Source of the DNA: JAICYJ01 sp963797565
Lineage (GTDB): Bacteria > Actinomycetota > Thermoleophilia > Gaiellales > JAICJC01
Direction: 5' to 3'
Assembly (NCBI GenBank): GCA_963797565.1
Contig: CAWCPM010000019.1
Span: 1-37,018 of the forward strand
Length of the DNA: 37,018 nt
Part shown: piece by piece, positions 1-8,095 of the stretch
Layout of the letters: each line of letters starts with the position of its first letter
Position numbering within the stretch: the stretch's first letter is position 1
Program-made: the position numbers and the translations under genes
The notes under the pieces: generated by a model
Told to the model about the DNA's origin: nothing
What the model saw: the letters and a program-made list of their open reading frames with translations, nothing else
Database searches by the model: none

Positions 1-16
1 GACAAGGAGGCATGCG

Positions 17-352
17 ATGACGCGGTACCTGATTTCATTCCCGAACGACGCGATGGATTACATCCCCGAGGAGGAGGGGCCCGACGTCGCGGATGCCGCT
101 CACGCGGTGGTCCAGGAAGCCAAGGACGCCGGCGTCTTCGTGTTCGCCGGCGGGCTGTCCGAGGACGTTGATCCCGTCACGGTGGCCGGTGACGGGACGG
201 CCACCGCCGGCTCCTACCCACTGGGAGGCATGACCATCATCGACGTGCCCTCACGGGACGCGGCCTTGGAATGGGCCTCGAAGATCGCCACCGCCTGCCG
301 CTGTCCACAAGACGTCAGCGCGTTCGGGGTCGATCCGGCGGTGGGCAACTGA
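17..352 (+). CDS. YCII-related domain protein
   Basis: A 111-residue protein of the YCII/DGPF type, a small ferredoxin-like fold often found beside ECF sigma factors and in mono-oxygenase-like contexts. No reaction can be assigned. Visible family features are the N-terminal beta strand MTRYLISF, the central alternation of strand and helix with the FVFAGGL segment near residues 41-47, and the C-terminal DVPSRDAALEWASKIA helix that is typical of this family. The start is supported by a strong Shine-Dalgarno AAGGAGG at 4-10, six bases before the ATG. It is one of the few genes here with a classical ribosome site at an operon head, or it is a downstream gene of an operon that begins before the window. 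Confidence 0.85.
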   Translation: MTRYLISFPNDAMDYIPEEEGPDVADAAHAVVQEAKDAGVFVFAGGLSEDVDPVTVAGDGTATAGSYPLGGMTIIDVPSRDAALEWASKIATACRCPQDVSAFGVDPAVGN

Positions 353-403
353 TCCACGGCCACCGCTCCGGCACCCAAAGTCGGCACGACGTGCCCGCAG
401 TGG

Positions 404-409
404 TAGCCT
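404..409 (+). promoter_or_regulatory. -10 box TAGCCT, leaderless start of the VOC gene
   Basis: TAGCCT lies 7 nt before the ATG at 417, so transcription should begin at or beside the start codon. No clear -35 is seen. Confidence 0.5.
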
Positions 410-416
410 CGGGGCG

Positions 417-1154
417 ATGTTCGACCACGTGGGGATAGCCGTGTCCGACCTCGCCGCGTCCGAGCGCTTCTACCGCACCGTGCTCTCCGTGCTCGGCGTC
501 GAGCCGAGCCACGCGGACGCCGAGCTGGTCGAGTGGGAGGACTGGGACGTCGGCCCGGTCGACCGCGAGCACTCGCTGACCCGCGGCCTGCACGTCGGCT
601 TTCGCGCGCCCGACCGCGCGGCCGTCGACGCCTTCTGGCAAGCCGGGATCGACGCCGGTCATCCGAGCGACGGCGCACCCGGGCCGCGCACGGCCTACGG
701 TCCCGATTACTACGGCGCCTTCCTGCTCGATCCGGACGGCAACAGCGTCGAGGCGGTTCACGCCGAACGCGAGCGCCCCGTGCCCGACGGCTGCATCGAC
801 CACCTGCGGTTCCGCGTCCGCGACCCGCAGGCGTCGCGGCGCTTCTACATGACGGTCGCGCCGTACGCCGGGCTGCGCCTCGCACACGACGAGCCTGACC
901 GCGTGCGGTTCTCCGGCCCCGACTTCTCCTTCTCGCTCGTGCGCGACGAGCGCCCGCTCACCGAGCACGTCCACCTCGCCTTCCCCACGGACGCGGACGC
1001 CACGGTGCGGGCCTTCCACGCCGCCGCGCTGGACGCGGGCTACGAGGACCACGGCGCCCCCGGCGAGCGCCTCGTGTACCACCCGGGCTACTACGGCGCC
1101 TTCGTGCTCGACCCTGACGGCCACAACGTCGAGGTCGTCAACCACAACCGCTGA
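417..1154 (+). CDS. Tandem-domain VOC (glyoxalase/bleomycin-resistance) protein
   Basis: A 245-residue cytoplasmic protein made of two vicinal-oxygen-chelate modules, about residues 1-118 and 121-245. Each half opens with a strand of the form DHxxxxVxDxxAS followed by a FY pair. Each half ends in a copy of YYGAFxLDPDGxxVE, with the conserved terminal glutamate that normally helps bind a divalent metal. The repeat points to internal duplication, as in extradiol dioxygenases and two-domain glyoxalases. Known relatives include lyases, dioxygenases and resistance proteins, so the substrate cannot be named. The start is set by the TAGCCT -10 box 7 nt upstream. The gene stands alone, ending 13 nt before the convergent ligase gene. 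Confidence 0.85.
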   Translation: MFDHVGIAVSDLAASERFYRTVLSVLGVEPSHADAELVEWEDWDVGPVDREHSLTRGLHVGFRAPDRAAVDAFWQAGIDAGHPSDGAPGPRTAYGPDYYGAFLLDPDGNSVEAVHAERERPVPDGCIDHLRFRVRDPQASRRFYMTVAPYAGLRLAHDEPDRVRFSGPDFSFSLVRDERPLTEHVHLAFPTDADATVRAFHAAALDAGYEDHGAPGERLVYHPGYYGAFVLDPDGHNVEVVNHNR

Positions 1155-1166
1155 GCAGGCGCCGCC

Positions 1167-2108
1167 TCAGGATTCCGGTCGCTCCCGAACGACGTCGGCC
1201 GCGCGTTTGTCGTCGCGCAACCCGAGGAAGCGCGGCTGACGCAGCCGACCTTCGCTCGTCCATTCGGCGAACCCGATCTGTGCGACAAGCTCGGGCCGCG
1301 TCCAGTGTGTTCCGGGCGGGACCGGGCGGGCATCGACGAACGGTGACTCGGGCGTATCCAGCTCGCGCAGCCGCGCGCCCAGCTCGCGCAGCTTCGCGAC
1401 CGTGTAACCGGTGCCGACCTTCCCGGCGTACCGGAGCCGATCGTCCTCGTAGTAGCCGACGAGCAACGCACCGAATTCGATCCGGCTGCCGCGGGGATCG
1501 GTGTACCCGCCGACCACCAGTTCCTGCTCCCACGCGCACTTCAGCTTCAACCAGTCCCTCGAGCGGCCGTGGGCGTAGGGCGCGTCAGCCCGCTTGGCGA
1601 TCAGCCCCTCCCAGCCGGCGCGGCAGGCCTCGGCGAAGCGGCGCTGCGCGTCGCCGCGGAACGCATCGCTGAGCTGCAGGCCGTCGCGCGGACGAATGGC
1701 CCGCTCGAGGCGCGCGCGCCGTTCCAGCAGCGGTCGGCCTGTGAGATCCTCACCGTCGAGCTCGAGCACGTCGAACACGCAGTAGACGACCGGGTACGCG
1801 GAGACGAGGTCGGCCGAAGGCACCCGCACCCCGAGTCGCTGCTGCAGGCGACCGAACGACGTCTGCTCCCCGTCGAATGCGACGATCTCGCCGTCCAGTA
1901 TGAGTTGACCGGCTCGTTGGGCCGAGACCGCAGCACGCACCTCCGGGTACCTGTCAGTGAGGTTCGTTCCGCTACGCGACTCGAGCCGTACCTCGACGCC
2001 GGTCTTGCACGCGACGCAGCGCTCGCCGTCGAACTTTCGTTCGAGCAGCCAGTCGTCGCCGAAATCACGGCGATCGCTCAGGGTTGCAAGCATCAACGCG
2101 GGCGGCAC
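1167..2108 (-). CDS. ATP-dependent DNA ligase (LigD ligase-domain / LigC type)
   Basis: A 313-residue stand-alone ATP-dependent ligase that seals nicks or ends, of the kind used in bacterial non-homologous end joining or repair. All nucleotidyltransferase motifs are visible: motif I ERKFDGER with the AMP-accepting Lys25, ESRSG (Ia), LDGEIV (III), YCVFDVLELDG (IIIa), EGLIAKR (IV) and WLKLKC (V). An OB-fold follows from about residue 205. No polymerase or phosphoesterase domain and no Ku gene lies nearby. The GTG at 2108 gives VPPALMLATL; ATG at 2093 is an alternative. A CATATT box lies 5 nt before an ATG at 2119 that is out of frame by one base, so a missing G near 2108-2110 could hide the true start. 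Confidence 0.88.
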   Translation of the reverse strand: MPPALMLATLSDRRDFGDDWLLERKFDGERCVACKTGVEVRLESRSGTNLTDRYPEVRAAVSAQRAGQLILDGEIVAFDGEQTSFGRLQQRLGVRVPSADLVSAYPVVYCVFDVLELDGEDLTGRPLLERRARLERAIRPRDGLQLSDAFRGDAQRRFAEACRAGWEGLIAKRADAPYAHGRSRDWLKLKCAWEQELVVGGYTDPRGSRIEFGALLVGYYEDDRLRYAGKVGTGYTVAKLRELGARLRELDTPESPFVDARPVPPGTHWTRPELVAQIGFAEWTSEGRLRQPRFLGLRDDKRAADVVRERPES

Positions 2109-2161
2109 CCAGGCATCATCACCGAATATGCCCGCTTCGACTTGTCAGTCAGGCGTCGTGG

Positions 2162-2782
2162 TCAGCAGCAGCCATCGCTGCAAGCCTCGCCGCGCCAGGC
2201 TTCCCGGCCCTCCTGGACGGCGGCTGCCGCGATGACAAGTCCTGCGAGCGGGTCAGCCCACCACCATCCCAAGAGCGCGTTGGCGCCAAGGCCAACAAGG
2301 AGCGCGACGGACAGGTAGGCGCAAAGCATGTTCTGGCTACCCTCGCTCACAGTGGCGCGTGACCCGAGTTGGTGCCCGACGCGCCGCTTCGCACGCGCAA
2401 GGAGAGGCATCGTCGGCGCGGTCACCGCCGCCAGGCCGATGCCGACCCAGCTTGCCTCGGGGTGCGCTCCCCCGAACGCGCGGACGGACTCGATCACGAC
2501 GTAGACCGCCAGCACGAAGAACGACAGCGCGATCATCTGCTGTGCTCGCCGCTCCGCCGACTCCGACGCCCCACGCCCCCCGGAGAACAGCCAGACGATC
2601 ACGCCACCTGCGGCGAACTCGATCAGGCTGTCGATCCCGAAGGCCACGAGGGCGATCGAGCCTGCCGCGATCCCGGCACCCATGGCGATGGCGAACTCGA
2701 TCAGGTGCCAGGCGTTGCCGCCCCAGGCGAGGCGTCGCGCTCGGCGCTCAAGATGCAGTCGCGGATCGACGACCGTGGCCAT
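2162..2782 (-). CDS. CDF-type cation transporter, membrane domain only
   Basis: A 206-residue membrane protein resembling the transmembrane domain of cation diffusion facilitators, which export divalent metals in exchange for protons. About five to six hydrophobic segments are visible: two at residues 24-65, then 84-100, 112-130, and two at 152-190. The second keeps an acidic pair, D and E four apart (GIDSLIE), where classical members have metal-binding D or H residues. The usual HxxxD of the fifth segment is replaced by SEGSQNMLCAYLS. The cytoplasmic dimerisation domain is absent and the protein ends in a Cys-rich tail, EACSDGCC, which might bind thiophilic metals (inference). TACCAT 5 nt before the ATG suggests a leaderless mRNA. 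Confidence 0.8.
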   Translation of the reverse strand: MATVVDPRLHLERRARRLAWGGNAWHLIEFAIAMGAGIAAGSIALVAFGIDSLIEFAAGGVIVWLFSGGRGASESAERRAQQMIALSFFVLAVYVVIESVRAFGGAHPEASWVGIGLAAVTAPTMPLLARAKRRVGHQLGSRATVSEGSQNMLCAYLSVALLVGLGANALLGWWWADPLAGLVIAAAAVQEGREAWRGEACSDGCC

Positions 2783-2787
2783 GACTC

Positions 2788-2793
2788 ATGGTA
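2788..2793 (-). promoter_or_regulatory. -10 box TACCAT, CDF gene
   Basis: On the minus strand TACCAT lies 5 nt before the ATG at 2782. This is the shortest spacing in the set of leaderless-type starts in this window. Confidence 0.4.
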
Positions 2794-2987
2794 CGCCCGG
2801 ATCTGGGGAGGGTGTCGTGCGCCGTCTACGGCTCCTTGCAGTGACGACGCACATCACCAGTCGCCCCCTCCCAAGGGCTCGGCTGGTGGAGCCGCGACAT
2901 ACTGCCGTCGGGAGCCGAAGCCGCGACACACCAACAGCCTACGCTTCTCGGTTGGAGCATGCTCGCCGGTCTCGGTTCCTGCGGTAT

Positions 2988-4200
2988 TCAGCCGTTGGGG
3001 AACAGGCGCTTCTCCGCCGCCTGGTAGTCGGCCTGGCTCCGGTCGACGGTTGCGGAGGGGTGCTGGGCGGTGAGGCTGAGCAGGGCCTGGTTGGCGTCGT
3101 CGGCGGGCAGCACCTCGTAGGTGGTGAAGCGGAGGCTGGTGCCACCGTCGGTGCCGGTCGTGTCGAGCTGGACGGGGGCGTAGCTGCTCGCGTCGACGTA
3201 GTAGGTGATATGGCCGTCCCGGGAGCGGAGCTCCAGCGTGTCTCGGCCGCCGATGGTCGCGTGGCCGACGAGGTGGGCGCCGCAGGAGCGGAGCATGGTG
3301 AGGATCTGATCGCCGTAGTCCTGCGATCCGAAGTCGGAACAGTCCGGTGCCGTTGCGGCGGCCGGCGCGGGGACGACGGCAGGCCTGTACCCATTGAGCG
3401 TGCCGGCGCCGCGCGGTGCACGGACCCACTTGATGATGTCGCTGCCGTCCTTGAGCGCCTTCGCCTGGCTTTGTGTGATGACGAGCCGGTACTGCCGACC
3501 GTGGCCGGGCACGATCTTGTACCCGTGTCCTTTGGTGATTCGGAACACCATCAGGCGGACCGTGTAGGTGTTTGCGGTCGGTCCGGGAGAGATCCGGTAG
3601 CTGTGATCGTGTCCCGGACTGGGTGCTTTGCGCGCCGTTCCGCCGAGATGCTTGCGACGCGGTCGATCCGCTGGCATAGATCGTGTTGGTGGCGGAGTCG
3701 TACACCTGCTCGCTATCGCCTACGTTCCCGCTCTCGACAGTCGTGCCGTCCGGGTTGGTCTCGACCTGGCGGCGGTCGTAAGGAGCGCTGTTCTCCTGCC
3801 AGCTCTGGTCTCGCCAGGTGATCGTGGTGCCGTCGCCGTTGTTCTGGGTTCCCCGCATGTCGACGTGCAGGATCGTGCCGGGCGGCTGTACAGCGGCGGC
3901 GAGCGCATGCCGGACGACCGCGGCGGAGGCGGGAGCGACCGCGCCTCCGTCGTCGCCGGTGATGGCGATGATCGCTGCGACGGCAACCGCGGCTGCGGCC
4001 CCCGCGGCTGCGAGACGGACGACCGCTTTCGTGCCCATCCGGGCCATGGGAGAGCGCGCCTGACGCGGCGCGGCCAGGATCTCTCGGAGCAGCGACTCGA
4101 CAGCCTCGTCTGTCACCGGGTTGATGTGGTGCTCGAGCGGGTCAGCGCCGCGGACGAGTTCGATCAGGTCGTCCTTGCGGGTGGGAGGGGTCGTTGTCAT
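2988..4200 (-). CDS. Membrane-anchored partner of the ECF sigma factor (frameshifted as read)
   Basis: A protein of about 403 residues if one extra base between about 3600 and 3677 is ignored. The N-terminal 58 residues are cytoplasmic. One transmembrane segment spans about 59-81 (Ala/Val-rich), and an extracytoplasmic domain carries repeated Thr/Tyr-rich strands (for example DTLELRSRDGHITYYVD). This layout resembles the actinobacterial sigma-associated proteins annotated as CU044_5270 family, though that match is from memory of architecture. It overlaps the sigma gene by ATGA (4197-4200), so the two are co-translated, and a role as anti-sigma or sensor is inferred. The frame changes from the one starting at 4200 to the one running SPGHDHSYRISPG to the end; both halves have coding-like composition. 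Confidence 0.7.
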
Positions 4201-4763
4201 GGGGCGATCTCCTTGGCTACGGATGGGTGTTGGGAGCGCGGGTCGGCCTGCCCGGCGCGGTCGAGTTCGCGGCGAAGACGGCGTTTGGCCCGATGCAGGC
4301 GAACCCGAAACGCGGCCGGAGACTGGCCGAGCACCGTTGCCGCCTCGGCCGGCCGCAGGCCGTCCCAGGCGATCAATGTGATCGCCTCGCGGTCGTTCGC
4401 CGGCAGGCGTCCGAGCGCGGCCGCCACCTGGCCGGCAGGTTCCTCGACCGCGGATCGTGGCGCGGTGCTGCCATCCGCATGTTCAAGGCGCACGCGAAGC
4501 GCACCTCGCCGTCGCGATCCTCGCTGCTGGGTGGCGATCACGTTTCGGGCAACGGCCAGGAGCCACGGCAGCGAATCGGCAGGCACCTCGTCGAGTCGCC
4601 GCCAGGCAACCAGGAACGTGTTTGCGACGACGTCGTCGGACGTATCGCCGGGTGCGCGGCGCCGCGCGTACGCCGCCACCGCCCGGTGGTGACCGCGGAA
4701 CAGCTCCTCGAATCGCTCCGCAGCCCGAGCATCCCGATCGTGCGCGTTGTCAGGTCCGGCCAT
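4197..4763 (-). CDS. ECF-type RNA polymerase sigma-70 factor
   Basis: A 188-residue extracytoplasmic-function sigma factor. Region 2 covers about residues 15-85, with FEELFRGHHRAVAAYARRR and the -10-recognition helix DVVANTFLVAWRRLDEVP. Region 4 covers about 112-168, with LGRLPANDREAITLIAWDGL followed by the DNA-reading helix-turn-helix AEAATVLGQSPAAFRVRLHRAKRRLRR. There is no extra C-terminal domain. The start is ATG 4763, preceded by a Shine-Dalgarno AAAGGTGG at 4767-4774; the adjacent GTG 4766 would overlap that site. It forms a two-gene unit with the membrane protein downstream and is divergent from the secreted glycosidase gene, which could be part of its regulon (inference). Confidence 0.9.
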   Translation of the reverse strand: MAGPDNAHDRDARAAERFEELFRGHHRAVAAYARRRAPGDTSDDVVANTFLVAWRRLDEVPADSLPWLLAVARNVIATQQRGSRRRGALRVRLEHADGSTAPRSAVEEPAGQVAAALGRLPANDREAITLIAWDGLRPAEAATVLGQSPAAFRVRLHRAKRRLRRELDRAGQADPRSQHPSVAKEIAP

Positions 4764-4900
4764 CACCCACCTTTCGCCGGCAGACGTCCCATCGTTACAA
4801 CCCGCGGGCCGCGCGGCGCTCCCCCGTCATCTCTATCACGCGCGGATGGTCAGAATGGGTAATGCCGAAACACGCCCCCGCCGCCGATACAAGCTCCAGC

Positions 4901-5923
4901 ATGAGGCTCCTTGCGCGTCGTCTGATCGGCACCTGCTGCGTCGCGGCGATGCTCGGCGTGGGCGGGCAGGCGCTGGCCGCAGGGGCGCCGCCGCCGGGCA
5001 TGCCGCCCGTCGGCCACACCCGGCTCGGCATAGGCAGCAAGGATCCGGGCGCCTTCGATCGGCTCACCCGCCATCACCATGACGTGTGGCTGATGTTCGA
5101 CATGTTGGGTGGATCCTGGGTCAGATGGCACGGCGTCAGCACCCAGATCGGCAAGGCCACCTCCTCTCACCGGATCGCGATGATCACGCTGGGCGTGACA
5201 CGCGTGTCCGACCGCCGCAAGCTCTCGCCCGGCCAGCTCGCACGCGGCACGGCAGACAGCATCTACCTGTCCTACTCGAGTCAGGCCAATGCCGCGGACG
5301 TCCCGGTGTGGATCCGACCGATGCAGGAGATGAACGGGTACTGGATGTCCTATTGCGCCTTCAACGCAAACGGCACGCGCCGCGGGGCCTCTTACTCCAC
5401 CACCAGCTACAAGCACGCCTTCCGGCGGATCGCCATCATCATGAGAGGCGGAACAAGGGCGGAGATCAACGCCCGCCTTCATGCGGCCGGACTGCGACAG
5501 CTGCAGGCGCCGCTGCCGGTCGCCGGGATTGCGCCGAGCGGGCTGGTGGCCATGGTCTGGAACCCGCAGGGAGCCGGCGCGCCGAACGTGACGGGCAACC
5601 AGCCGCACGACTACTGGCCCGGTAAGAACTACGTCGACTACGTCGGCGACGATCTCTACGACCAGGGCTTCAGGGCCTACTGGAAGGGCATGCAGCCGCT
5701 CTACAACTACGGCAAGCCGTTCATCCTGGGCGAGTGGGCACCCTGGGGCATCGACGATCCCACCTTCGTCAGCCAGGTGTTCAACTGGGTGAAGACGCAT
5801 CCGCGGACGGCGGCGCTGGTCTACTACGACTACTCCTCGACCTTCGACCTGGGCAGCAAACCGCGCTCGCTGAAGGCGTACCGGACGCTGGCGGCGCGCA
5901 CACGGTTCCAGACCACCGCCTGA
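4901..5923 (+). CDS. Secreted glycoside hydrolase, GH26-like
   Basis: A 340-residue exported protein. A classical signal peptide is seen: basic MRLLARR, a hydrophobic stretch, and an AxA-type cleavage region near residues 24-28 (QALAAGAPP). The mature part looks like a clan-A beta/alpha barrel of family GH26 (beta-mannanase, lichenase or xylanase activities are known). Candidate acid/base Glu143 sits in RPMQEMNGYW and candidate nucleophile Glu278 in ILGEWAPWG. Aromatic residues around both (W, Y) fit a sugar cleft. ATG 4901 is chosen because it begins the signal peptide and has a near -10 TACAAG 7 nt upstream; ATG 4862 would add 13 residues. Substrate is unknown. Convergent with the small gene downstream. 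Confidence 0.72.
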   Translation: MRLLARRLIGTCCVAAMLGVGGQALAAGAPPPGMPPVGHTRLGIGSKDPGAFDRLTRHHHDVWLMFDMLGGSWVRWHGVSTQIGKATSSHRIAMITLGVTRVSDRRKLSPGQLARGTADSIYLSYSSQANAADVPVWIRPMQEMNGYWMSYCAFNANGTRRGASYSTTSYKHAFRRIAIIMRGGTRAEINARLHAAGLRQLQAPLPVAGIAPSGLVAMVWNPQGAGAPNVTGNQPHDYWPGKNYVDYVGDDLYDQGFRAYWKGMQPLYNYGKPFILGEWAPWGIDDPTFVSQVFNWVKTHPRTAALVYYDYSSTFDLGSKPRSLKAYRTLAARTRFQTTA

Positions 5924-5929
5924 GCCTGA

Positions 5930-5948
5930 CGCGGCGGCGGGAGCCGCG
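5930..5948. terminator. Possible hairpin between convergent genes
   Basis: CGCGGC (5930-5935) pairs with GCCGCG (5943-5948) around a 7-nt loop, just after the glycosidase stop and just before the stop of the opposite gene. There is no U-tract, so a terminator role is tentative. Confidence 0.3.
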
Positions 5949-6161
5949 CTACGAAGCCGCGGCCTGCTGCCACGCCTCGCTGAGCTGGTCGCGGTAGCCC
6001 AGCCACAGGATCCCGGCCACGGCCAGCAGCACGATCTCGTCGAACGGCCCCGGCACGGGCAACAGCCCCAGCGCACCCGCCCATCGCAGCGGTCGCGGAA
6101 TCCGCCCGTCGCGGATGACCAATCTGACGGCGCGAAGCGTGCGTGTGACCGCGGGCCGCAT
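5949..6161 (-). CDS. Small predicted membrane protein, function unknown
   Basis: A 70-residue protein I do not recognise as a named family. A basic N-terminus (about residues 1-25, many Arg) is followed by two short hydrophobic stretches, RWAGALGLLPVPGPFDEIVLL-like at about 27-47 and a second to about residue 55, which suggests a hairpin or one bent membrane helix. A short amphipathic tail follows. It is judged a real gene because a TAGACT -10 box lies exactly 6 nt before the ATG, matching other genes here, and because the opposite strand carries no competing gene. It is divergent from the SDR gene with only 67 bp between starts. Confidence 0.6.
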   Translation of the reverse strand: MRPAVTRTLRAVRLVIRDGRIPRPLRWAGALGLLPVPGPFDEIVLLAVAGILWLGYRDQLSEAWQQAAAS

Positions 6162-6167
6162 TCGTCC

Positions 6168-6173
6168 AGTCTA
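6168..6173 (-). promoter_or_regulatory. -10 box TAGACT, small membrane protein gene
   Basis: TAGACT on the minus strand is 6 nt before the ATG at 6161. It forms a back-to-back promoter pair with the box at 6216-6221. Confidence 0.5.
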
Positions 6174-6215
6174 GGCACGACCGCACCGGCTGTGGATCGG
6201 CCGCAGCGGTCGCGA

Positions 6216-6221
6216 TACGCT
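6216..6221 (+). promoter_or_regulatory. -10 box TACGCT, SDR gene
   Basis: TACGCT is 7 nt before the ATG at 6229, again predicting a leaderless transcript. Confidence 0.5.
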
Positions 6222-6228
6222 GGCACGC

Positions 6229-6974
6229 ATGTCCAGTCCCCCCACTCGGGTTGCCCTGATCACCGGCACCAGCCGCGGCATCGGCGCCGCCCTCGCGGCC
6301 GCCTTTGCCGGCGAGGGGTATGCGGTGGTCGGATGCGGCCGCAGCGCCAGCCCGGAGTCGACGTCGCCGGCATGGACTACCGCCGCTGCGACGTGTCCGA
6401 CCCGGCGGCGATCCGAGACCTGGTCGCCGGCACGGTGGCGGTGCACGGCCGGCTCGACGTTCTCGTCAACAACGCGGCGGTCGAGATCGAGGGCACGGTC
6501 GAGGAGACCACGGTCGAGCAGTGGGACGAGGTGCTGAGCGTCAACGTCCGCGCTCCCGCGCTGCTGGCCGCCGCGGCGATACCGCACATGCGTGCCGTCG
6601 GCGGCGGCGTGATCCTGAACATCGCCTCCGTCGATGGCTATTGGGCCGAGCCGAGGCTGCCCGCCTACTGCGCCACGAAGGGCGCACTGCTGGCGCTCAC
6701 CCGGGCGATGGCGATCGACCACGGAGCCGACAACATCCGCTGCATGAGCATCTGCCCGGGGTACGTCCGCACCGAGATGCTGGAGCAGTTCTTCGACTCT
6801 CAGCCGGATCCCCAAGCCGCGCGGGCACAGGGGATCGCCATGCATCCGCTGGGACGCCTGGCGGAGCCGTCGGACATCGCCGACCTGGCCGTGTTCCTGG
6901 CCGGCGACCGCGCCACCTACCTGACCGGCCAGGCCTACGTCGCCGACGGCGGCCTCACGGCCGGGCACCTCTGA
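6229..6974 (+). CDS. Short-chain dehydrogenase/reductase (frameshifted as read)
   Basis: A classical SDR of about 248 residues once one missing base near 6340-6365 is restored. It would catalyse NAD(P)-dependent oxidation or reduction of an alcohol/ketone in the cytoplasm. The cofactor loop TGTSRGIG is at residues 12-19, followed by the CDVSD adenine-pocket motif, NNAA, the catalytic Ser in NIASVDG, and YCATK (YxxxK). PGYVRTEM and the C-terminal DGG also fit. The N-terminal part (to about GCGRSAS) is in one frame and the rest, from about DVAGMDYRR, in another. The ATG is fixed by the -10 box. The acetamidase/formamidase gene starts 10 nt downstream, so the two form an operon. The substrate is unknown. 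Confidence 0.83.
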
Positions 6975-6984
6975 GGTCGACCGG

Positions 6985-7857
6985 ATGCCGGCCACGCACG
7001 TGATCCCGCTCGACCGCGAGACCATCCACGGGCACTTCTCGAGCGACCTGCCGCCCGTCGTGACCGTCGATCCCGGAGACTCGGTCAGTTTCCAGGCCCT
7101 GAACGCGGGCTGGTGCTGGGAGGCGGGCGACCGGTGGCTGGACGATCTGCACCCGGTGCTCGATGACGGCCATCCGCTGACCGGGCCGATCGCGGTTCGC
7201 GGAGCCCGCGCGGGCGGGACGCTGGAGGTACGGATCGACCTGGTGCGGCCGCGTAACTGGGGCGTCACCTTCGCCGGTGATAGCACGCTCGACTGGACGC
7301 TGGATGGGCCGATCGGCGTCACCTCCGACGGCGCCCAGTCGGTCGCGCTTGCGCCCTTCCTGGGCGTGATCGGCATGCCGCCGCCCGAGCCGGGCGTCCA
7401 CTCCACCACCCCGCCCCGCCGCTTCGGCGGCAACATCGACTGCAAGGAGCTGACCGCGGGCGCCACGCTGCTGCTGCCGATCGGCGTGGACGGCGCACTG
7501 CTCTCGGCCGGCGACGGCCACGCGGCGCAGGGAGACGGCGAGGTGTCGGGCACGGCGATCGAATGCCCGCTCGACGAGGTGCGGCTGACGCTGGGCGTGC
7601 GCCCCGATCTCGAGCTGCGGATGCCGGTCGCCCGCACCGACAGCTCCTGGATTGCGTTCGGGTTCGACCACGACCTCGACGTGGCCGCCGAGCTCGCGCT
7701 GGAGACGATGCTCGACCTGATGCTGCGCGAGTACGGCCTCGGCCGCGAGCGGGCGCTGGCGCTCGCCAGCGTCTGCGTCGACCTGCGTGTGACCCAGATC
7801 GTGAACGAGGCCAAGGGTGTGCACGCGGTGCTCGACCACGATGCTCTCGCGGCGTAG
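6985..7857 (+). CDS. Acetamidase/formamidase family protein
   Basis: A 290-residue member of the FmdA/AmdA family, metal-dependent amidases that release ammonia from formamide, acetamide or related short amides. Recognised from the N-terminal strand VTVDPGDSVSFQALNAG, the GPIAVRGARAGGTLEVRI segment, the FLGVIGMPPPEPGVHSTTPP loop and the FGGNIDCKEL motif followed by GDGHAAQGDGEVSGTAIE, which holds the conserved Asp/His metal ligands. The protein is slightly short of the roughly 300-400 residues common in the family. It is co-transcribed with the SDR gene and upstream of the sugar importer, but a shared pathway is only a guess. Confidence 0.87.
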   Translation: MPATHVIPLDRETIHGHFSSDLPPVVTVDPGDSVSFQALNAGWCWEAGDRWLDDLHPVLDDGHPLTGPIAVRGARAGGTLEVRIDLVRPRNWGVTFAGDSTLDWTLDGPIGVTSDGAQSVALAPFLGVIGMPPPEPGVHSTTPPRRFGGNIDCKELTAGATLLLPIGVDGALLSAGDGHAAQGDGEVSGTAIECPLDEVRLTLGVRPDLELRMPVARTDSSWIAFGFDHDLDVAAELALETMLDLMLREYGLGRERALALASVCVDLRVTQIVNEAKGVHAVLDHDALAA

Positions 7858-7899
7858 TCCGGTTGGACTCGAGACCCGTGAACGAACCGCGTTGGAGGT

Positions 7900-7918
7900 G
7901 TACCGCCTGTCGCGGTAC
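7900..7918 (+). other. 7-bp stem-loop downstream of the amidase gene
   Basis: GTACCGC (7900-7906) and GCGGTAC (7912-7918) form a perfect stem around CTGTC, 43 nt after the amidase stop. It might end transcription or be an operator; there is no U-tract. Confidence 0.3.
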
Positions 7919-7982
7919 CAGGGCACTGGGCGGCTGTGATGTTTCTGCCGTCCGAAAAAGTGAAGAAATTGTGTCTATCACC

Positions 7983-8012
7983 TTGCGTTCCGGTGAACGG
8001 TTCCCATAGGCT
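7983..8012 (+). promoter_or_regulatory. Possible promoter of the sugar importer operon
   Basis: TTGCGT (7983-7988) and TAGGCT (8007-8012) are 18 nt apart at the edge of the only AT-richer island of the 238-nt spacer (about 7936-7980). Unlike most genes here, this would give a leader of about 80 nt. The small dyad GTTC-N4-GAAC overlaps the spacer and could bind a regulator. Confidence 0.3.
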
Positions 8013-8095
8013 CCTGTACTTCGGGGAGCCCGGTTGGCCCCTGCAACAACCACCGCCGGTCGAGTCTGCCTTGACGGCACGAAGAAGGGGATCTC

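Noticed and set aside
4783..4799. Autoregulated ECF promoter (TGTAAC and CGTC) before the sigma gene
   Set aside because: The two elements are only 7 nt apart, far less than the usual 16-17 nt spacing.
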